In this document: piece by piece, positions 1-9,250 of the stretch
Layout of the letters: every line of letters starts with the position of its first letter
How positions within the stretch are numbered: position 1 is the first letter of the stretch
From: Thiogranum sp.
GTDB lineage: Bacteria; Pseudomonadota; Gammaproteobacteria; DSM-19610
Reading direction: 5' to 3'
DNA length: 64,000 nucleotides
NCBI GenBank assembly: GCA_030148805.1
Contig: JASBSS010000035.1
Coordinates: 454,359 to 518,358 of the forward strand
Notes under the pieces: model-generated
The model's input: the letters and a program-made list of their open reading frames with translations, nothing else
Told to the model about the DNA's origin: nothing
The model's database searches: none
Translations under genes and position numbers: made by a program

Positions 1-125
1 TTGTAGGCATACTCGCCGGTGAGCAGGATCCAGGCGCTATGGGTCTGGCGCAGCTCGATGGCGCCGCAGCGATGGGGATAGGCGCGAGGGTCGAGCAGTC
101 CCTGGATGAGTGGCGGTGCTTCCAT
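1..125 (-). CDS. Bifunctional aminoglycoside phosphotransferase-like/ATP-binding protein, N-terminal fragment
   Basis: Only the first 41 codons are present; the gene runs off the left edge of the window. Reading from ATG at 125 on the minus strand gives a protein beginning MEAPPLIQGLLDPRAYPH and reaching LLTGEYAY. This resembles the start of COG2187 proteins, which join an aminoglycoside-phosphotransferase-like fold to a P-loop ATP-binding domain and whose substrate is unknown. The family assignment rests on remembered N-terminal similarity alone, because the catalytic part lies outside the window. Confidence 0.55.
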   Translation of the reverse strand, partial: MEAPPLIQGLLDPRAYPHRCGAIELRQTHSAWILLTGEYAY

Positions 126-261
126 GGGCGTGGCAATCCGTATGCGGGCAGGGCTGTGCGCCGGCCGACGGCGCGGCGCGCGCGACCGCCTTGCCCGGGT
201 GTCCCGCCGTCGTGTCGCGCGACCCGCGCGCCCGAGGTCGCACCCGCGCCGGCGGGCGCGC

Positions 262-978
262 TCAGCGCTGCTGCATCTGGCGCATCATGTCCTGCATGTT
301 GGGCAATTGCTTGAGCATGCTCCCGGTGTTGATCACCTGATAGCCCGAAGGGATGGCAAAGGCGTTGGCGGGCAGGCGGGCGTTTTTGTCGATGCGCAGG
401 ATTTCGCTCACCAGCCGTCCGTTGGCGTCGTTGATCCGCATCGGCACGCCGATGGTGCCGGCGTGTTGCGACAACTGCGTGCCGGCGCGCTGGCAGGGGT
501 CGGCACGGTGGTTGAAGGCCGACATCAGCGCATCGGCGCGCGTGGCCATGCGCTGCATCATCTCCAGGGTGTCCTGCAAGCCGGCGTCTTTCAGGGCCTG
601 CGGCGAGGCGGCCACGCTGCCGCAGGGCGTGCCGTCGGCGGTATAACTGTAGCGGGCGGTCGGGTACCCGGCGATACGGGGCCCCTCGCCCAGCTTTTTG
701 AACTCGACCCGCACGCCCTGGGCGCCCGCGGCGTTGCCCCCGGATCTGAGCAGATCGCTCATGTCCATCACGCGGCGTTCCTTGGTCATGACGATGAACA
801 TCGTCTCGGCCACGCTATCGACCACCATGTAGCCGTCATTTTGCGTCTCCATGCGCGACATCGAGCCGTCGCGCCATACCTGCGTCTGGCCCTGGGGGGT
901 TTTCACCTCGATCAGCGTGGCCGCCTGAGCGGCGGAATTGATCAGCAGCAGCGCCGCCAGCAGGGCGGTTTTGGTCAT
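262..978 (-). CDS. Secreted hypothetical protein (DUF4412-like)
   Basis: This 238-residue protein starts with a clear Sec signal peptide (basic MTK, hydrophobic AALLLIN, cleavage near AAQA at about residue 19). The mature part looks beta-rich: it has a repeated pattern of short strands, a segment reading VMTKERRVMDM, and a Met/Gln-rich C-terminal tail (MLKQLPNMQDMMRQMQQR). The layout resembles periplasmic DUF4412-type proteins of unknown function. The neighbouring aldehyde dehydrogenase is divergent, about 200 bases away, so the two may share a promoter region. No enzymatic motif was recognised. Confidence 0.7.
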   Translation of the reverse strand: MTKTALLAALLLINSAAQAATLIEVKTPQGQTQVWRDGSMSRMETQNDGYMVVDSVAETMFIVMTKERRVMDMSDLLRSGGNAAGAQGVRVEFKKLGEGPRIAGYPTARYSYTADGTPCGSVAASPQALKDAGLQDTLEMMQRMATRADALMSAFNHRADPCQRAGTQLSQHAGTIGVPMRINDANGRLVSEILRIDKNARLPANAFAIPSGYQVINTGSMLKQLPNMQDMMRQMQQR

Positions 979-1176
979 CGTGGATCCTCCGGTCGGGTGC
1001 TTGGCCCAGTCAGGGTTTCGAGCCTAACAGCCCGGGCGGGGCTTGTCAGCCGCGGCGGTGTCGGTGGGGCCGCCGGCTCGCTGTGGGACTGCAGCGTCTA
1101 TGGTGCGGCGGTTTTCAGTTGCCGGAACGGACGTGCTAGAGTCGGATGATCGGTGTGCCAGAGCCAGGAGGCCCGC

Positions 1177-2547
1177 ATGGCGTTCGACATCATCAATCCC
1201 GCGACGGGCGAAAAAATAGACAGCTACGCGGAAATGCGCCCCGCGCAGGTGCAGGGGGTGGTGGAAGAGGCGGCCGCCGCGCAGCGTGGCTGGGCGCAGA
1301 CCCGTTTCGCCGAGCGCGCGCGCCTGATGCGGGCGGCGGCGGAGGTGCTGCGCGCCAACCAGGGCGAATACGCCGGCCGGATGGTGGCGGAAATGGGGAA
1401 GATTCACGCCCAGGGTCTGGCCGAGGTGGAAAAGTGCGCCTGGGTGTGTGAGTACTACGCCGAGCATGGGGAGGCGTTCCTGAGCCCGGAAACGGTCACG
1501 ACCGAGGCGACGCGCAGCCTGGTCACGTTTCCGCCGCTGGGGTTGATCTTGGCGGTCATGCCCTGGAATTTCCCGTTTTGGCAGGTGTTCAGGTGTGCGG
1601 TGCCGGCGCTCATGGCGGGCAACGGGGTGCTGTTGAAGCACGCGCCCAATGTCTTCGGCTGTTCGCTGCTGCTGGAGGATATCTTCCGTCAAGCCGGCTT
1701 TCCTCAACATCTGTTGCGTTCGCTGCTGATCGATATCCCCCAGACCACGGCGGTCATTCACAGCCCCTGGGTGGCGGCGGTGAGCGTGACCGCCAGTGTT
1801 CGCGCCGGCCGAGCGGTAGCGGCCGAAGCCGGTAAGGCGTTGAAAAAATGCGTATTGGAGCTGGGCGGGTCGGATGCCTTCGTGGTGCTGGAAGACGCGG
1901 ATGTGGAAAAAGCGGTACAGGCCGGGGTTCTCAGCCGGTTCCAGAACAGCGGCCAGAGTTGTATTGCCGCAAAACGTTTTATCGTGGTCGAATCGGTCTA
2001 CGCGGATTTCGAGCAGCGCTTCGTGGCCGCGGTGGCGGCGTTGAAAACCGGCGATCCGAGCGATCCGCAGGTCGACATCGGCCCGTTGGCGCGGCGTGAC
2101 CTGCGCGACGGCCTGCACGATCAGGTGCAGCGTAGCGTCGCCGCCGGGGCGCGCCTGCTGATCGGCGGCGAGGTGCCTCCCGGGCCGGGTGCCTATTATC
2201 CGCCGACGGTCCTGGCGCAGGTGCGCGCAGGGATGGCAGCCTGGTCCGAGGAGTTGTTCGGTCCGGTGGCGACGCTGATCCGGGTGCCCGACGAGGCGGC
2301 CGCGCTGGCGGTGGCCAATGGCACGGAATTCGGGCTCGGCGGGTCGGTGTGGACGCGCGACCTGGCCCGGGGCGAGCGTATCGCCGCCCAGGGGCTGCAA
2401 TCGGGCGCGGCCTTTGTCAATGCCATGACCAAATCCGATCCGCGCATGCCTTTCGGGGGGATTCGCTGTTCCGGTTACGGCCGGGAGCTGTCCAGCTACG
2501 GGATTCGCGAATTCGTCAACGTGCACGCGGTGTGGGTGGAGGCGTGA
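1177..2547 (+). CDS. sad: NAD(P)-dependent succinate-semialdehyde dehydrogenase, Sad/YneI type
   Basis: This is an aldehyde dehydrogenase of 456 residues, close to the length of E. coli Sad (YneI), which oxidises succinate semialdehyde to succinate. Visible landmarks are the cofactor-binding PWNFPFWQVFR segment, KHAPNV, the general-base glutamate in VLELGGSD, and the catalytic cysteine in GQSCIAAKRF. The C-terminal region has PFGGIRCSGYGREL. The start at 1177 is preferred over an upstream GTG because an AGGAGG ribosome-binding site lies just before it. It appears monocistronic. The family is certain, but the exact aldehyde substrate is inferred from similarity to Sad. Confidence 0.87.
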   Translation: MAFDIINPATGEKIDSYAEMRPAQVQGVVEEAAAAQRGWAQTRFAERARLMRAAAEVLRANQGEYAGRMVAEMGKIHAQGLAEVEKCAWVCEYYAEHGEAFLSPETVTTEATRSLVTFPPLGLILAVMPWNFPFWQVFRCAVPALMAGNGVLLKHAPNVFGCSLLLEDIFRQAGFPQHLLRSLLIDIPQTTAVIHSPWVAAVSVTASVRAGRAVAAEAGKALKKCVLELGGSDAFVVLEDADVEKAVQAGVLSRFQNSGQSCIAAKRFIVVESVYADFEQRFVAAVAALKTGDPSDPQVDIGPLARRDLRDGLHDQVQRSVAAGARLLIGGEVPPGPGAYYPPTVLAQVRAGMAAWSEELFGPVATLIRVPDEAAALAVANGTEFGLGGSVWTRDLARGERIAAQGLQSGAAFVNAMTKSDPRMPFGGIRCSGYGRELSSYGIREFVNVHAVWVEA

Positions 2548-2568
2548 GGCTGGCGAAGATTTGCTCAG

Positions 2569-2587
2569 GTAAATGAGAATCATTATA
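2569..2587 (+). promoter_or_regulatory. Fur box upstream of the iron permease gene
   Basis: The 19-base site GTAAATGAGAATCATTATA matches the classical Fur consensus (GATAATGATAATCATTATC) at 15 of 19 positions, with an unbroken nine-base core AATCATTAT. It lies 35 bases before the FTR1-type permease start, where a repressor would block transcription. Iron-dependent repression is inferred from the site and from the function of the gene behind it. Confidence 0.78.
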
Positions 2588-2621
2588 ATTACCCTCTGTC
2601 CTTCTCTGTGGGTTTCCAGCC

Positions 2622-4520
2622 ATGTCCCGTTTGCCGCTCTTCCTCGCCCTGCTGCTCGTCGCCGGCCTGGCGCGCGCGGGTGATCTCCAGCAGCTGTTGC
2701 AGCTGATCGACTACGTGGGCGTCGATTACGCCGAGGCGGTCGTCGACGGCAAGGTGGTCAACCCGGGCGAATACGCCGAGATGCAGGATTTCGCCGCCGG
2801 CATCGCGCAACAGGCCGCGAGCCTGCCGGCCAACAGCGCACGGGCAAAAATTCAGCAGCAGGCCGCCGAATTGGTGCGTCAGGTCGACGCCCGCGCGGGC
2901 GCCGCCGAGGTCAGCGCGCAGACCACGTCGATGCGTTTGACCCTGGTTGAAGCCTATCAGGTGACCGTGGTGCCGGCGCAGCCGCCGGACCTGGCGCGCG
3001 GCGCGGCGCTCTACGCCGAGCAGTGCGGCGCCTGTCACGGTGCCACTGGCGCCGGCGACGGCCCGCTGGCCGCCGGCATGCAACCGCCGCCGGTGGACTT
3101 TACCGATCGGCAGCGCTATGCCCAACGCACCCTCTATGGGCTGTACAACACCATCACCCAGGGGGTGGCCGACACGGCCATGAAGGCCTATCACGAATTG
3201 CCGGCGGCCGATCGCTGGGACCTGGCGTTCTACGTCGGCAGCCTGGGGGCGCCGGAGTTGGACCGGGACGCGGCGGATCTGCTGCTCGACAACCCGTCCT
3301 TGCGGCCGCTGCGCAATCTGCAGACGTTCACCGTCACCACGCCCGCGGGCGCGCAATCGGCCTATGGCGCCGAGGGTGCCCACCTGATGGCCTGGTTGCG
3401 CGCCAATCCCCAGTCCCTGTTCGACACCCGCTCGCCCCTGCGTTTCGCGCGCAACCGCCTGGACGATGTGGTCGTCGCGTACCGCCTCGGGGACAACGAA
3501 CGGGCCTATCAACTGGCGGTGGAGGCCTATCTCGAGGGTTTCGAGCTGGTCGAGCGCGGCCTCAACGCGGTGGATCCGCAGTTGCGCGTCACCATCGAGG
3601 GCGCGATGACCGGGTTGCGCACGCAGATCCGGGCAGGCGTGCCCCAGGGCGATCTCGAAGCCGAGGTGGCGCGGATCCAAGACCTGCTGGATACCGCCTC
3701 ATCCCGGCTCGATGGGCTTGGCCTGTCGGGGGCGACGGCCTTCACCAGTGCGTTCTTCATCCTGGTGCGCGAGGGCCTGGAGGCGTTGCTGGTGGTGGCC
3801 GCGCTGGCGGCGTTTCTGGTCAAGACCGAACACCGCGACAGCATGCGGTATCTGCATTTCGGCTGGATCGGCGCGCTCGCGGCCGGTTTTCTGACCTGGC
3901 TGGCCTCGGTGTACCTGATCGAGATCAGCGGCGCCAATCGTGAGATCACCGAGGGTGTGGCCGCGCTGATGGCAACGGCGGTATTGTTTTACGTGGGCTT
4001 CTGGCTGCACGACAAAACCAGCGCCGCCCAATGGAAGCGTTTCATCGAGACCAATGTGCGCCGGGCCCTGAGTACCGGAACCTTGTGGGGGCTCGCAGGT
4101 TTGTCTTTCATCGCGGTCTATCGCGAGGTGTTCGAGACCATTCTTTTCTACCAGGCCCTGTGGGTGCAGACCGAGGGTGACGGCAAAACCATGGCGATGA
4201 GCGGTTTTGGCGCCGGGGTGGCGGTGTTGGCGGTGCTGGCGTGGGTGGTGATCCGCTACAGCGCGCGCCTGCCCTTGCGTCAGTTCTTCAGCTTCACCGG
4301 TGTGTTGATGTTCGTGCTCGCGGTCATCTTCGCCGGTAAGGGCGTGGCCGCGCTGCAGGAGGCGGGGTATATTCCGGTTAGTCCCGTGAGCTTCCCGCGC
4401 ATCGATCTGCTGGGCGTGTATCCCAACCTGCAGGGGCTGGCGCTGCAGCTGGCGCTGCTGCTGTTGGCGTTGTTTCTCTGGTATGGTATGCCGGGTAAGC
4501 GGCAGCAGACGGTGTCCTGA
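2622..4520 (+). CDS. Cytochrome c-FTR1 fusion, iron permease
   Basis: This 632-residue protein combines a signal peptide (cleavage near ARA at residue 19), a periplasmic region with one c-type heme site (CGACH, Cys135/Cys138/His139), a helical linker, and a C-terminal FTR1 membrane domain of about seven helices. FTR1 permeases import iron coupled to its oxidation. The first REGLE motif (residues 383-387) is intact and the second reads REVFE (501-505), a form that still keeps the glutamates. Fusion of a heme domain to FTR1 suggests that electron transfer and import are joined in one chain. A Fur box lies just upstream, and the CbiX-type gene begins two bases after the stop. Confidence 0.9.
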   Translation: MSRLPLFLALLLVAGLARAGDLQQLLQLIDYVGVDYAEAVVDGKVVNPGEYAEMQDFAAGIAQQAASLPANSARAKIQQQAAELVRQVDARAGAAEVSAQTTSMRLTLVEAYQVTVVPAQPPDLARGAALYAEQCGACHGATGAGDGPLAAGMQPPPVDFTDRQRYAQRTLYGLYNTITQGVADTAMKAYHELPAADRWDLAFYVGSLGAPELDRDAADLLLDNPSLRPLRNLQTFTVTTPAGAQSAYGAEGAHLMAWLRANPQSLFDTRSPLRFARNRLDDVVVAYRLGDNERAYQLAVEAYLEGFELVERGLNAVDPQLRVTIEGAMTGLRTQIRAGVPQGDLEAEVARIQDLLDTASSRLDGLGLSGATAFTSAFFILVREGLEALLVVAALAAFLVKTEHRDSMRYLHFGWIGALAAGFLTWLASVYLIEISGANREITEGVAALMATAVLFYVGFWLHDKTSAAQWKRFIETNVRRALSTGTLWGLAGLSFIAVYREVFETILFYQALWVQTEGDGKTMAMSGFGAGVAVLAVLAWVVIRYSARLPLRQFFSFTGVLMFVLAVIFAGKGVAALQEAGYIPVSPVSFPRIDLLGVYPNLQGLALQLALLLLALFLWYGMPGKRQQTVS

Positions 4521-4522
4521 AG

Positions 4523-4921
4523 ATGCGGGCGTTGTTGATTGTGGCCCATGGCAGTCGACGCGAGGACTCGAACGACGAAGTGCGGGCATTGGGGAAAGTC
4601 GTGGCCGCACGCGCTCGCGGGGAGTTCGACCAGGTTAGTTGCGCGTTTCTGGAATTGGCCGAACCGTCGATACCGGAGGGCATCAAAGCGCTCGCGGCGC
4701 AAGGTATGCGCGAGATCACGCTGGTGCCGTACTTTCTTTCTGCCGGCCGACACGTCGTAGAGGATATTCCGGCGGAGATTAAAAAGGCGGGCTCACTCCC
4801 AGAGGGAGTTACGGTGCGCGTCGCACCGTATCTCGGGTGTTCGCAGGAGATGGCCGATTTGTTGCTGGCCCAGGGGAGGGCGTTGTCGGGGGGTTGTTTT
4901 CAGGCTCCGCCGCGTGGATGA
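4523..4921 (+). CDS. cbiX: Sirohydrochlorin chelatase, small CbiX type
   Basis: This 132-residue single-domain chelatase inserts a metal (cobalt or iron) into sirohydrochlorin, for cobalamin or siroheme. The two metal-binding histidines expected in this family are visible at His9 (IVAHGSRRE) and His77 (GRHVVEDIP). The length fits the short archaeal and bacterial CbiX/SirB forms. The start is two bases after the permease stop, so the two are very probably co-transcribed behind the Fur box. That context hints at iron insertion, but the metal cannot be decided from sequence. Confidence 0.85.
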   Translation: MRALLIVAHGSRREDSNDEVRALGKVVAARARGEFDQVSCAFLELAEPSIPEGIKALAAQGMREITLVPYFLSAGRHVVEDIPAEIKKAGSLPEGVTVRVAPYLGCSQEMADLLLAQGRALSGGCFQAPPRG

Positions 4922-4976
4922 TGCGTTTGGCGCCACCAAGCTAAGGCGCGTATAGATCCAGGGCTACGAGTTGCAG

Positions 4977-6425
4977 ATGGTGGAAATTGATGCATTGATG
5001 AGCACCAGCGGCGTTGGTTTCGGTACCAGTGGCGCCCGCGGTACCGTCGCCGCTATGACGGATCCCGTCTGTTACGCCTATACCTGTGCATTTCTCCAAG
5101 CAATGGAGGCGCAATGTTTGTTACGCGGCGGTATGGAAGTCTATTTCGCCGGAGATCTGCGGCCCAGTACCGGACGCATTCTGGCGGCGGTAAAATGTGC
5201 CATTACGGATCGTGGTTATCAGCCAGTTTACGCGGGGCGCCTTCCGTCCCCGGCTCTAGCCGCTTATGCTATGAAGCGACGAGCCGCTTCAATAATGGTT
5301 ACTGGCAGCCACATCCCCGACGACCGCAATGGCATTAAGTTCAACCGTCCCGATGGGGAAATTCTTAAGGCCGATGAAGCGTTGATCCGAGCCCAGGAGG
5401 TGCTGTTGCCGGTGCCATTTCCGGTGCTCGACGCTAGCTTGCCCGCGCCCGATATGGCGGCGGAAAACAGCTATTTAGAAAGGTGCTGTGCGTTCTTTGG
5501 AGAATCCTGTTTGGCCGGTATGCGTGTCGGCGTATATCAGCATTCAGGGGTTGCGCGAGACTTGCTGGTTAAAGTGTTGGTCGCCTGCGGTGCGCAAGTG
5601 ACTCCGCTCGGTCGGTCAGACTCATTTATCCCTGTGGATACGGAAGCCATTCGCGATGAAGATGTGCGTCTTGGCCGAAGATGGGCGGCGGAGCATGGCT
5701 TAGACGCCTTGGTCTCTACCGACGGCGATGCTGACCGGCCGTTGATCGCTGACGAACGGGGGCAATGGCTTCGCGGTGATGTGGTGGGGGTGTTAACTGC
5801 GCGTTTTCTTGGCGTCGAGACATTGGTGACGCCGGTAAGCAGCAATAGCGTGGTGGAGGCATCTGGCTGGTTTGACGCGGTATACCGTACTCGGATTGGT
5901 TCGCCATACGTGATAGAGCGCATGAATCAGGCGGTGGGTGAGGGGCGAAAAAAAGTCGCCGGATACGAGGCCAATGGCGGTTTTTTGTTGGCTTCTGATT
6001 TGTCAAAAAACGGTAAGTTATTGTCGGCACTACCTACCCGGGACGCTTTCGTCCCCATCTTGGCCGTTCTAGCGACAAGCCGTGAAAGCGCAGGTAGAAT
6101 CAGCGAATTGCTTGCTAGTTTGCCGGCGAGGTTTACCGCCAGCGATCGGTTGGAGGATTTTCCCACAGAGCTCTCCCAACAGAATTTGATTAAGTTGGCG
6201 GCCTCGCGCGCTGCTGTAGAGGCGATGTTTGGGGCGCTGTGCGGTCGGGTGCGGACTATCGACAGGACAGATGGATTGCGTATCACGTTTGAAAACGATG
6301 AGGTCGTTCATTTGCGGCCTTCGGGTAATGCGCCGGAGTTACGGTGCTATAACGAAGCGTCGAGCGTTGAAAGAGCCGAGGCACTCAATCGCGCTTGTAT
6401 CGCCGAATTAGGTGCTTGGCGGTAG
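4977..6425 (+). CDS. Phosphomannomutase/phosphoglucomutase
   Basis: This alpha-D-phosphohexomutase interconverts hexose 6- and 1-phosphates, feeding GDP-mannose or dTDP-glucose synthesis. All four active-site regions are visible: the phosphoserine loop (TGSHIP), the metal loop (DGDADRP), the sugar-specificity loop (YEANGGF) and the phosphate-binding loop (RPSGNAPELR). The length of about 482 residues is normal. The start is uncertain: ATG at 4977 is chosen, with TTG at 4971 and ATG at 4998 as alternatives. It is the first gene of the AT-rich locus and precedes nucleotide-sugar genes. Which hexose it prefers cannot be told. Confidence 0.85.
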   Translation: MVEIDALMSTSGVGFGTSGARGTVAAMTDPVCYAYTCAFLQAMEAQCLLRGGMEVYFAGDLRPSTGRILAAVKCAITDRGYQPVYAGRLPSPALAAYAMKRRAASIMVTGSHIPDDRNGIKFNRPDGEILKADEALIRAQEVLLPVPFPVLDASLPAPDMAAENSYLERCCAFFGESCLAGMRVGVYQHSGVARDLLVKVLVACGAQVTPLGRSDSFIPVDTEAIRDEDVRLGRRWAAEHGLDALVSTDGDADRPLIADERGQWLRGDVVGVLTARFLGVETLVTPVSSNSVVEASGWFDAVYRTRIGSPYVIERMNQAVGEGRKKVAGYEANGGFLLASDLSKNGKLLSALPTRDAFVPILAVLATSRESAGRISELLASLPARFTASDRLEDFPTELSQQNLIKLAASRAAVEAMFGALCGRVRTIDRTDGLRITFENDEVVHLRPSGNAPELRCYNEASSVERAEALNRACIAELGAWR

Positions 6426-6562
6426 TCTCACGTTTTTCGAGATAAGAAAAATGACAATCTTCGGCTCACATCTGTCGGGCTGATGGTGCGAAACAGAAAA
6501 TTCATAGTAACGTCATTATTTTTTTGTTGTGCGCGAGCGCTTATTAGCTAAGGAAATGATGT

Positions 6563-8347
6563 ATGGAGTACTTCGTGCCGCCCCACGGGGGGCGTCTAGT
6601 GAGTCTGCTGGTGGACGCGCAGCGGGCCGAAAATCTGAAAGGTGAATCTCATGCCTTTCCTTCGCTGACGCTCAGTCAGCGGCAGGTTTGCGATCTGGAA
6701 TTGTTAATCAATGGCGCGTTTTCTCCGTTAACGGGATTTTTGAATCAACGTGACTACGAGGCGGTTGTCGATAGCTGCAGGCTGGCTGATGGTACGGTGT
6801 GGCCAATCCCAATTGTACTAGACGTTACCGAGGCATTTGCCGCAAAGCTGAAGTTGGGTTCTAAGGTGGCTCTACGCGATGGTGAAGGTTTCATGCCGGC
6901 GGTTCTTACCGTGGAGGATATATGGCAGCCTGATCATTCCCGGGAAGCTGAGCAAGTTTACGCGACGACTTCAGATTTGCATCCAGGCGTTCGTTATCTG
7001 CGGGAGTCGGTCAAGCCAGTTTACTTGGGTGGTCGGATCGAAGGGGTGCAGTTACCCACACATCATGATTTTGAAAGCTTCTGGGATACGCCTGAAGAAT
7101 TGCGTGCCCTTTTTAATAAAAAGGGCTGGCGGCGTGTCGTCGCGTTTCAGACTTCGAAGCCTATGCACAGGTTGCAGAGAGATATCACCCTGCAGGCTGC
7201 CAAGGACGTTCAAGGTCATATTCTATTGCACCCTACCGTAGGCGTGACGAAGCCGGGAGACCTTCAGTATTACGCTCGCGTGCATTGTTATCAGGCTATA
7301 CGACAGTATTATCCGCGTCATCTCGCGATTTTATCTTTATTGCCGCTCGCGATGCGAATGGCGGGGCCTCGCGAAGCTCTGTGGCACGCGATTGTGAGTC
7401 AAAATTACGGTTGTTCGCATATGATCGTTGGTCCAAAGCATGCGTATCCTCCGGCTTCCTCTATAGGAAGAGTTTCAGCGAGCCTCTCTTCGGAGGAATC
7501 TGAACCTAGGGCATTTTATGCCCCTTACGAGGCGCAAGATTTAGTCCTTAAATATAAAGACGAGCTGCATATCAAGCCGGTTCCAGTAGAGACTATGCAC
7601 TACGTTCCGTCGCTTGATCGCTTCATGGCCGAATCAGATATCAAGAAGAACAAAGTCGAATATATCGAGTACACTGACGCGCAACTGAAAAAGGATTTGT
7701 TGAGTGGTGAAGGTATCCCGTCCTGGTTCAGCTATCCGGAAGTCGTGCGAGAACTACAGAAAGCTTATCCGCCGCGCAGCCGTCAAGGGTTTACTCTGTT
7801 TTTTACCGGGCTCTCCGGTTCGGGAAAATCGACACTCGCCAAAATTATTTATGCCAAGTTGCTGGAGACTGGTGACCGCCCGGTAACTTTGCTTGATGGG
7901 GACATCGTGAGACTGAATTTGTCGAGCGAACTCGGTTTTTCCAAGGAGCATCGATATCTGAATGTCAATCGGATTGGCTACGTGGCAAGCGAAATCACCA
8001 AGAATCGCGGTGTGGCTATTTGTGCACCTATCGCTCCGTATACGCAAATGCGTCGTTCTGTACGGGAAATGATTGAGCCGCACGGAGGTTTTATTGAAAT
8101 CCATGTTGCTACTTCGTTGGATGCCTGCGAGGCTCGCGACCGTAAAGGGCTCTACGCCAAAGCTCGGCGCGGAGAGATTCCGGAATTTACCGGTATTAGC
8201 GATCCTTACGAGGTGCCAAGGAATCCAGAGCTACGAATCAATACTGAAGGGCTCACTCCAATGGAAGCTGCTCAGGATATTTACCTGTACTTGCTGCGCG
8301 AGGGCTATTTGGACAACAGCGGGCTGTCGAAAGATGAGAGTATCTAA
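6563..8347 (+). CDS. Sat-CysC fusion: degenerate ATP sulfurylase domain plus APS kinase
   Basis: This 594-residue protein has the layout of bifunctional sulfate adenylyltransferase/adenylylsulfate kinases, which make PAPS from sulfate. The C-terminal APS kinase (about residue 400 onward) looks complete, with P-loop GLSGSGKST (416-424), LLDGDIVR and the RDRKGLYAKA segment. The N-terminal ATP-sulfurylase half keeps the fold but has lost motif residues: QxRNPxHxxH reads QTSKPMHRLQ (196-205) and GRDHAGP reads GPKHAYP (290-296). The sulfurylase half may therefore be inactive while APS phosphorylation continues. A good ribosome-binding site (AAGGA) precedes ATG 6563. Two sulfotransferase genes downstream would use the PAPS. 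Confidence 0.88.
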   Translation: MEYFVPPHGGRLVSLLVDAQRAENLKGESHAFPSLTLSQRQVCDLELLINGAFSPLTGFLNQRDYEAVVDSCRLADGTVWPIPIVLDVTEAFAAKLKLGSKVALRDGEGFMPAVLTVEDIWQPDHSREAEQVYATTSDLHPGVRYLRESVKPVYLGGRIEGVQLPTHHDFESFWDTPEELRALFNKKGWRRVVAFQTSKPMHRLQRDITLQAAKDVQGHILLHPTVGVTKPGDLQYYARVHCYQAIRQYYPRHLAILSLLPLAMRMAGPREALWHAIVSQNYGCSHMIVGPKHAYPPASSIGRVSASLSSEESEPRAFYAPYEAQDLVLKYKDELHIKPVPVETMHYVPSLDRFMAESDIKKNKVEYIEYTDAQLKKDLLSGEGIPSWFSYPEVVRELQKAYPPRSRQGFTLFFTGLSGSGKSTLAKIIYAKLLETGDRPVTLLDGDIVRLNLSSELGFSKEHRYLNVNRIGYVASEITKNRGVAICAPIAPYTQMRRSVREMIEPHGGFIEIHVATSLDACEARDRKGLYAKARRGEIPEFTGISDPYEVPRNPELRINTEGLTPMEAAQDIYLYLLREGYLDNSGLSKDESI

Positions 8348-8359
8348 GGCGCGCATTCG

Positions 8360-9250
8360 ATGAAAGGCATTATTCTTGCCGGGGGGTCTGGTACCCGTCT
8401 TTACCCATTGACACGTTCGGTGAGTAAGCAGTTGATGCCGGTGTATGACAAGCCGATGATTTATTATCCGCTCTCTACGCTGATGTTGGCGGGAATCCGA
8501 GAAATCCTGATTATTACCACGCCTGAGGATAGCGCCGCGTTTCAGCGCCTATTAGCCGACGGGGAGCAGTTCGGCGTAGATATTCGCTATGCGGTTCAGC
8601 CGAATCCGGGGGGGTTGGCGCAAGCCTTTCTTATTGGAAAAGATTTTATTGGTAATGATGCCTGCAGTCTGGTGCTAGGAGACAATATATTTTATGGCTA
8701 CGGCATCGGCACCAATTTGCGGCGCGTAGTGGCGGAAAAGACATCGGGGGCAACGATTTTTGCCTATAGGGTTCGTGATCCGCAACGGTACGGCGTCGTG
8801 GAATTTGCCGATGATGGCCGTGCCTTATCGATCGAGGAAAAACCCGTGGCGCCCCGTTCGCATTTCGCGGTGACTGGCCTGTATTTTTACGACAACGAAG
8901 TTGTGGATATTGCTGCTTCCTTGCGGCCTTCAGCGCGCAACGAGTTGGAGATCACGGACGTGAATATGCGTTATCTGTCGGCGGGGAAACTGAATGTTCA
9001 GGTGTTGGGGCGCGGTACTGCTTGGCTGGATACCGGTACGCATGAGTCTCTATTGCAGGCGGCAAATTTTATTGAGACCGTCGAGCAGCGGCAGGGACTT
9101 AAAGTGTGTTGTGTGGAGGAGATTGCTTATCGCCTGGGCTATATAAATGCCGATCAGCTGGAGCGCTTGGCTCTGCCGCTAGCGAAAAACAGCTATGGAC
9201 GGTATTTGCTTGAGCTCCTTGCCGAAGATCGGAACTTCAATGAAAGTTAG
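8360..9250 (+). CDS. rfbA: Glucose-1-phosphate thymidylyltransferase
   Basis: RfbA joins dTTP and glucose 1-phosphate to make dTDP-glucose, the first step towards dTDP-L-rhamnose. The N-terminal nucleotide-binding signature [11 protein letters not shown] is intact, followed by [18 protein letters not shown] and EEKPVAPRS, and the 296-residue length is typical. It begins an rfbA-rfbC-rfbD-rfbB block in which each gene overlaps the next by a few bases, so all four are translated from one message. The cytosolic role is certain from family knowledge. Confidence 0.95.
   Translation: MKGIILAGGSGTRLYPLTRSVSKQLMPVYDKPMIYYPLSTLMLAGIREILIITTPEDSAAFQRLLADGEQFGVDIRYAVQPNPGGLAQAFLIGKDFIGNDACSLVLGDNIFYGYGIGTNLRRVVAEKTSGATIFAYRVRDPQRYGVVEFADDGRALSIEEKPVAPRSHFAVTGLYFYDNEVVDIAASLRPSARNELEITDVNMRYLSAGKLNVQVLGRGTAWLDTGTHESLLQAANFIETVEQRQGLKVCCVEEIAYRLGYINADQLERLALPLAKNSYGRYLLELLAEDRNFNES

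Noticed and set aside
1024..2583. A long open frame on the minus strand opposite the aldehyde dehydrogenase gene
   Set aside because: It is rich in Arg, His, Gly and Pro with no domain pattern, as expected from the reverse of a GC-rich gene; the + strand protein has all family motifs.
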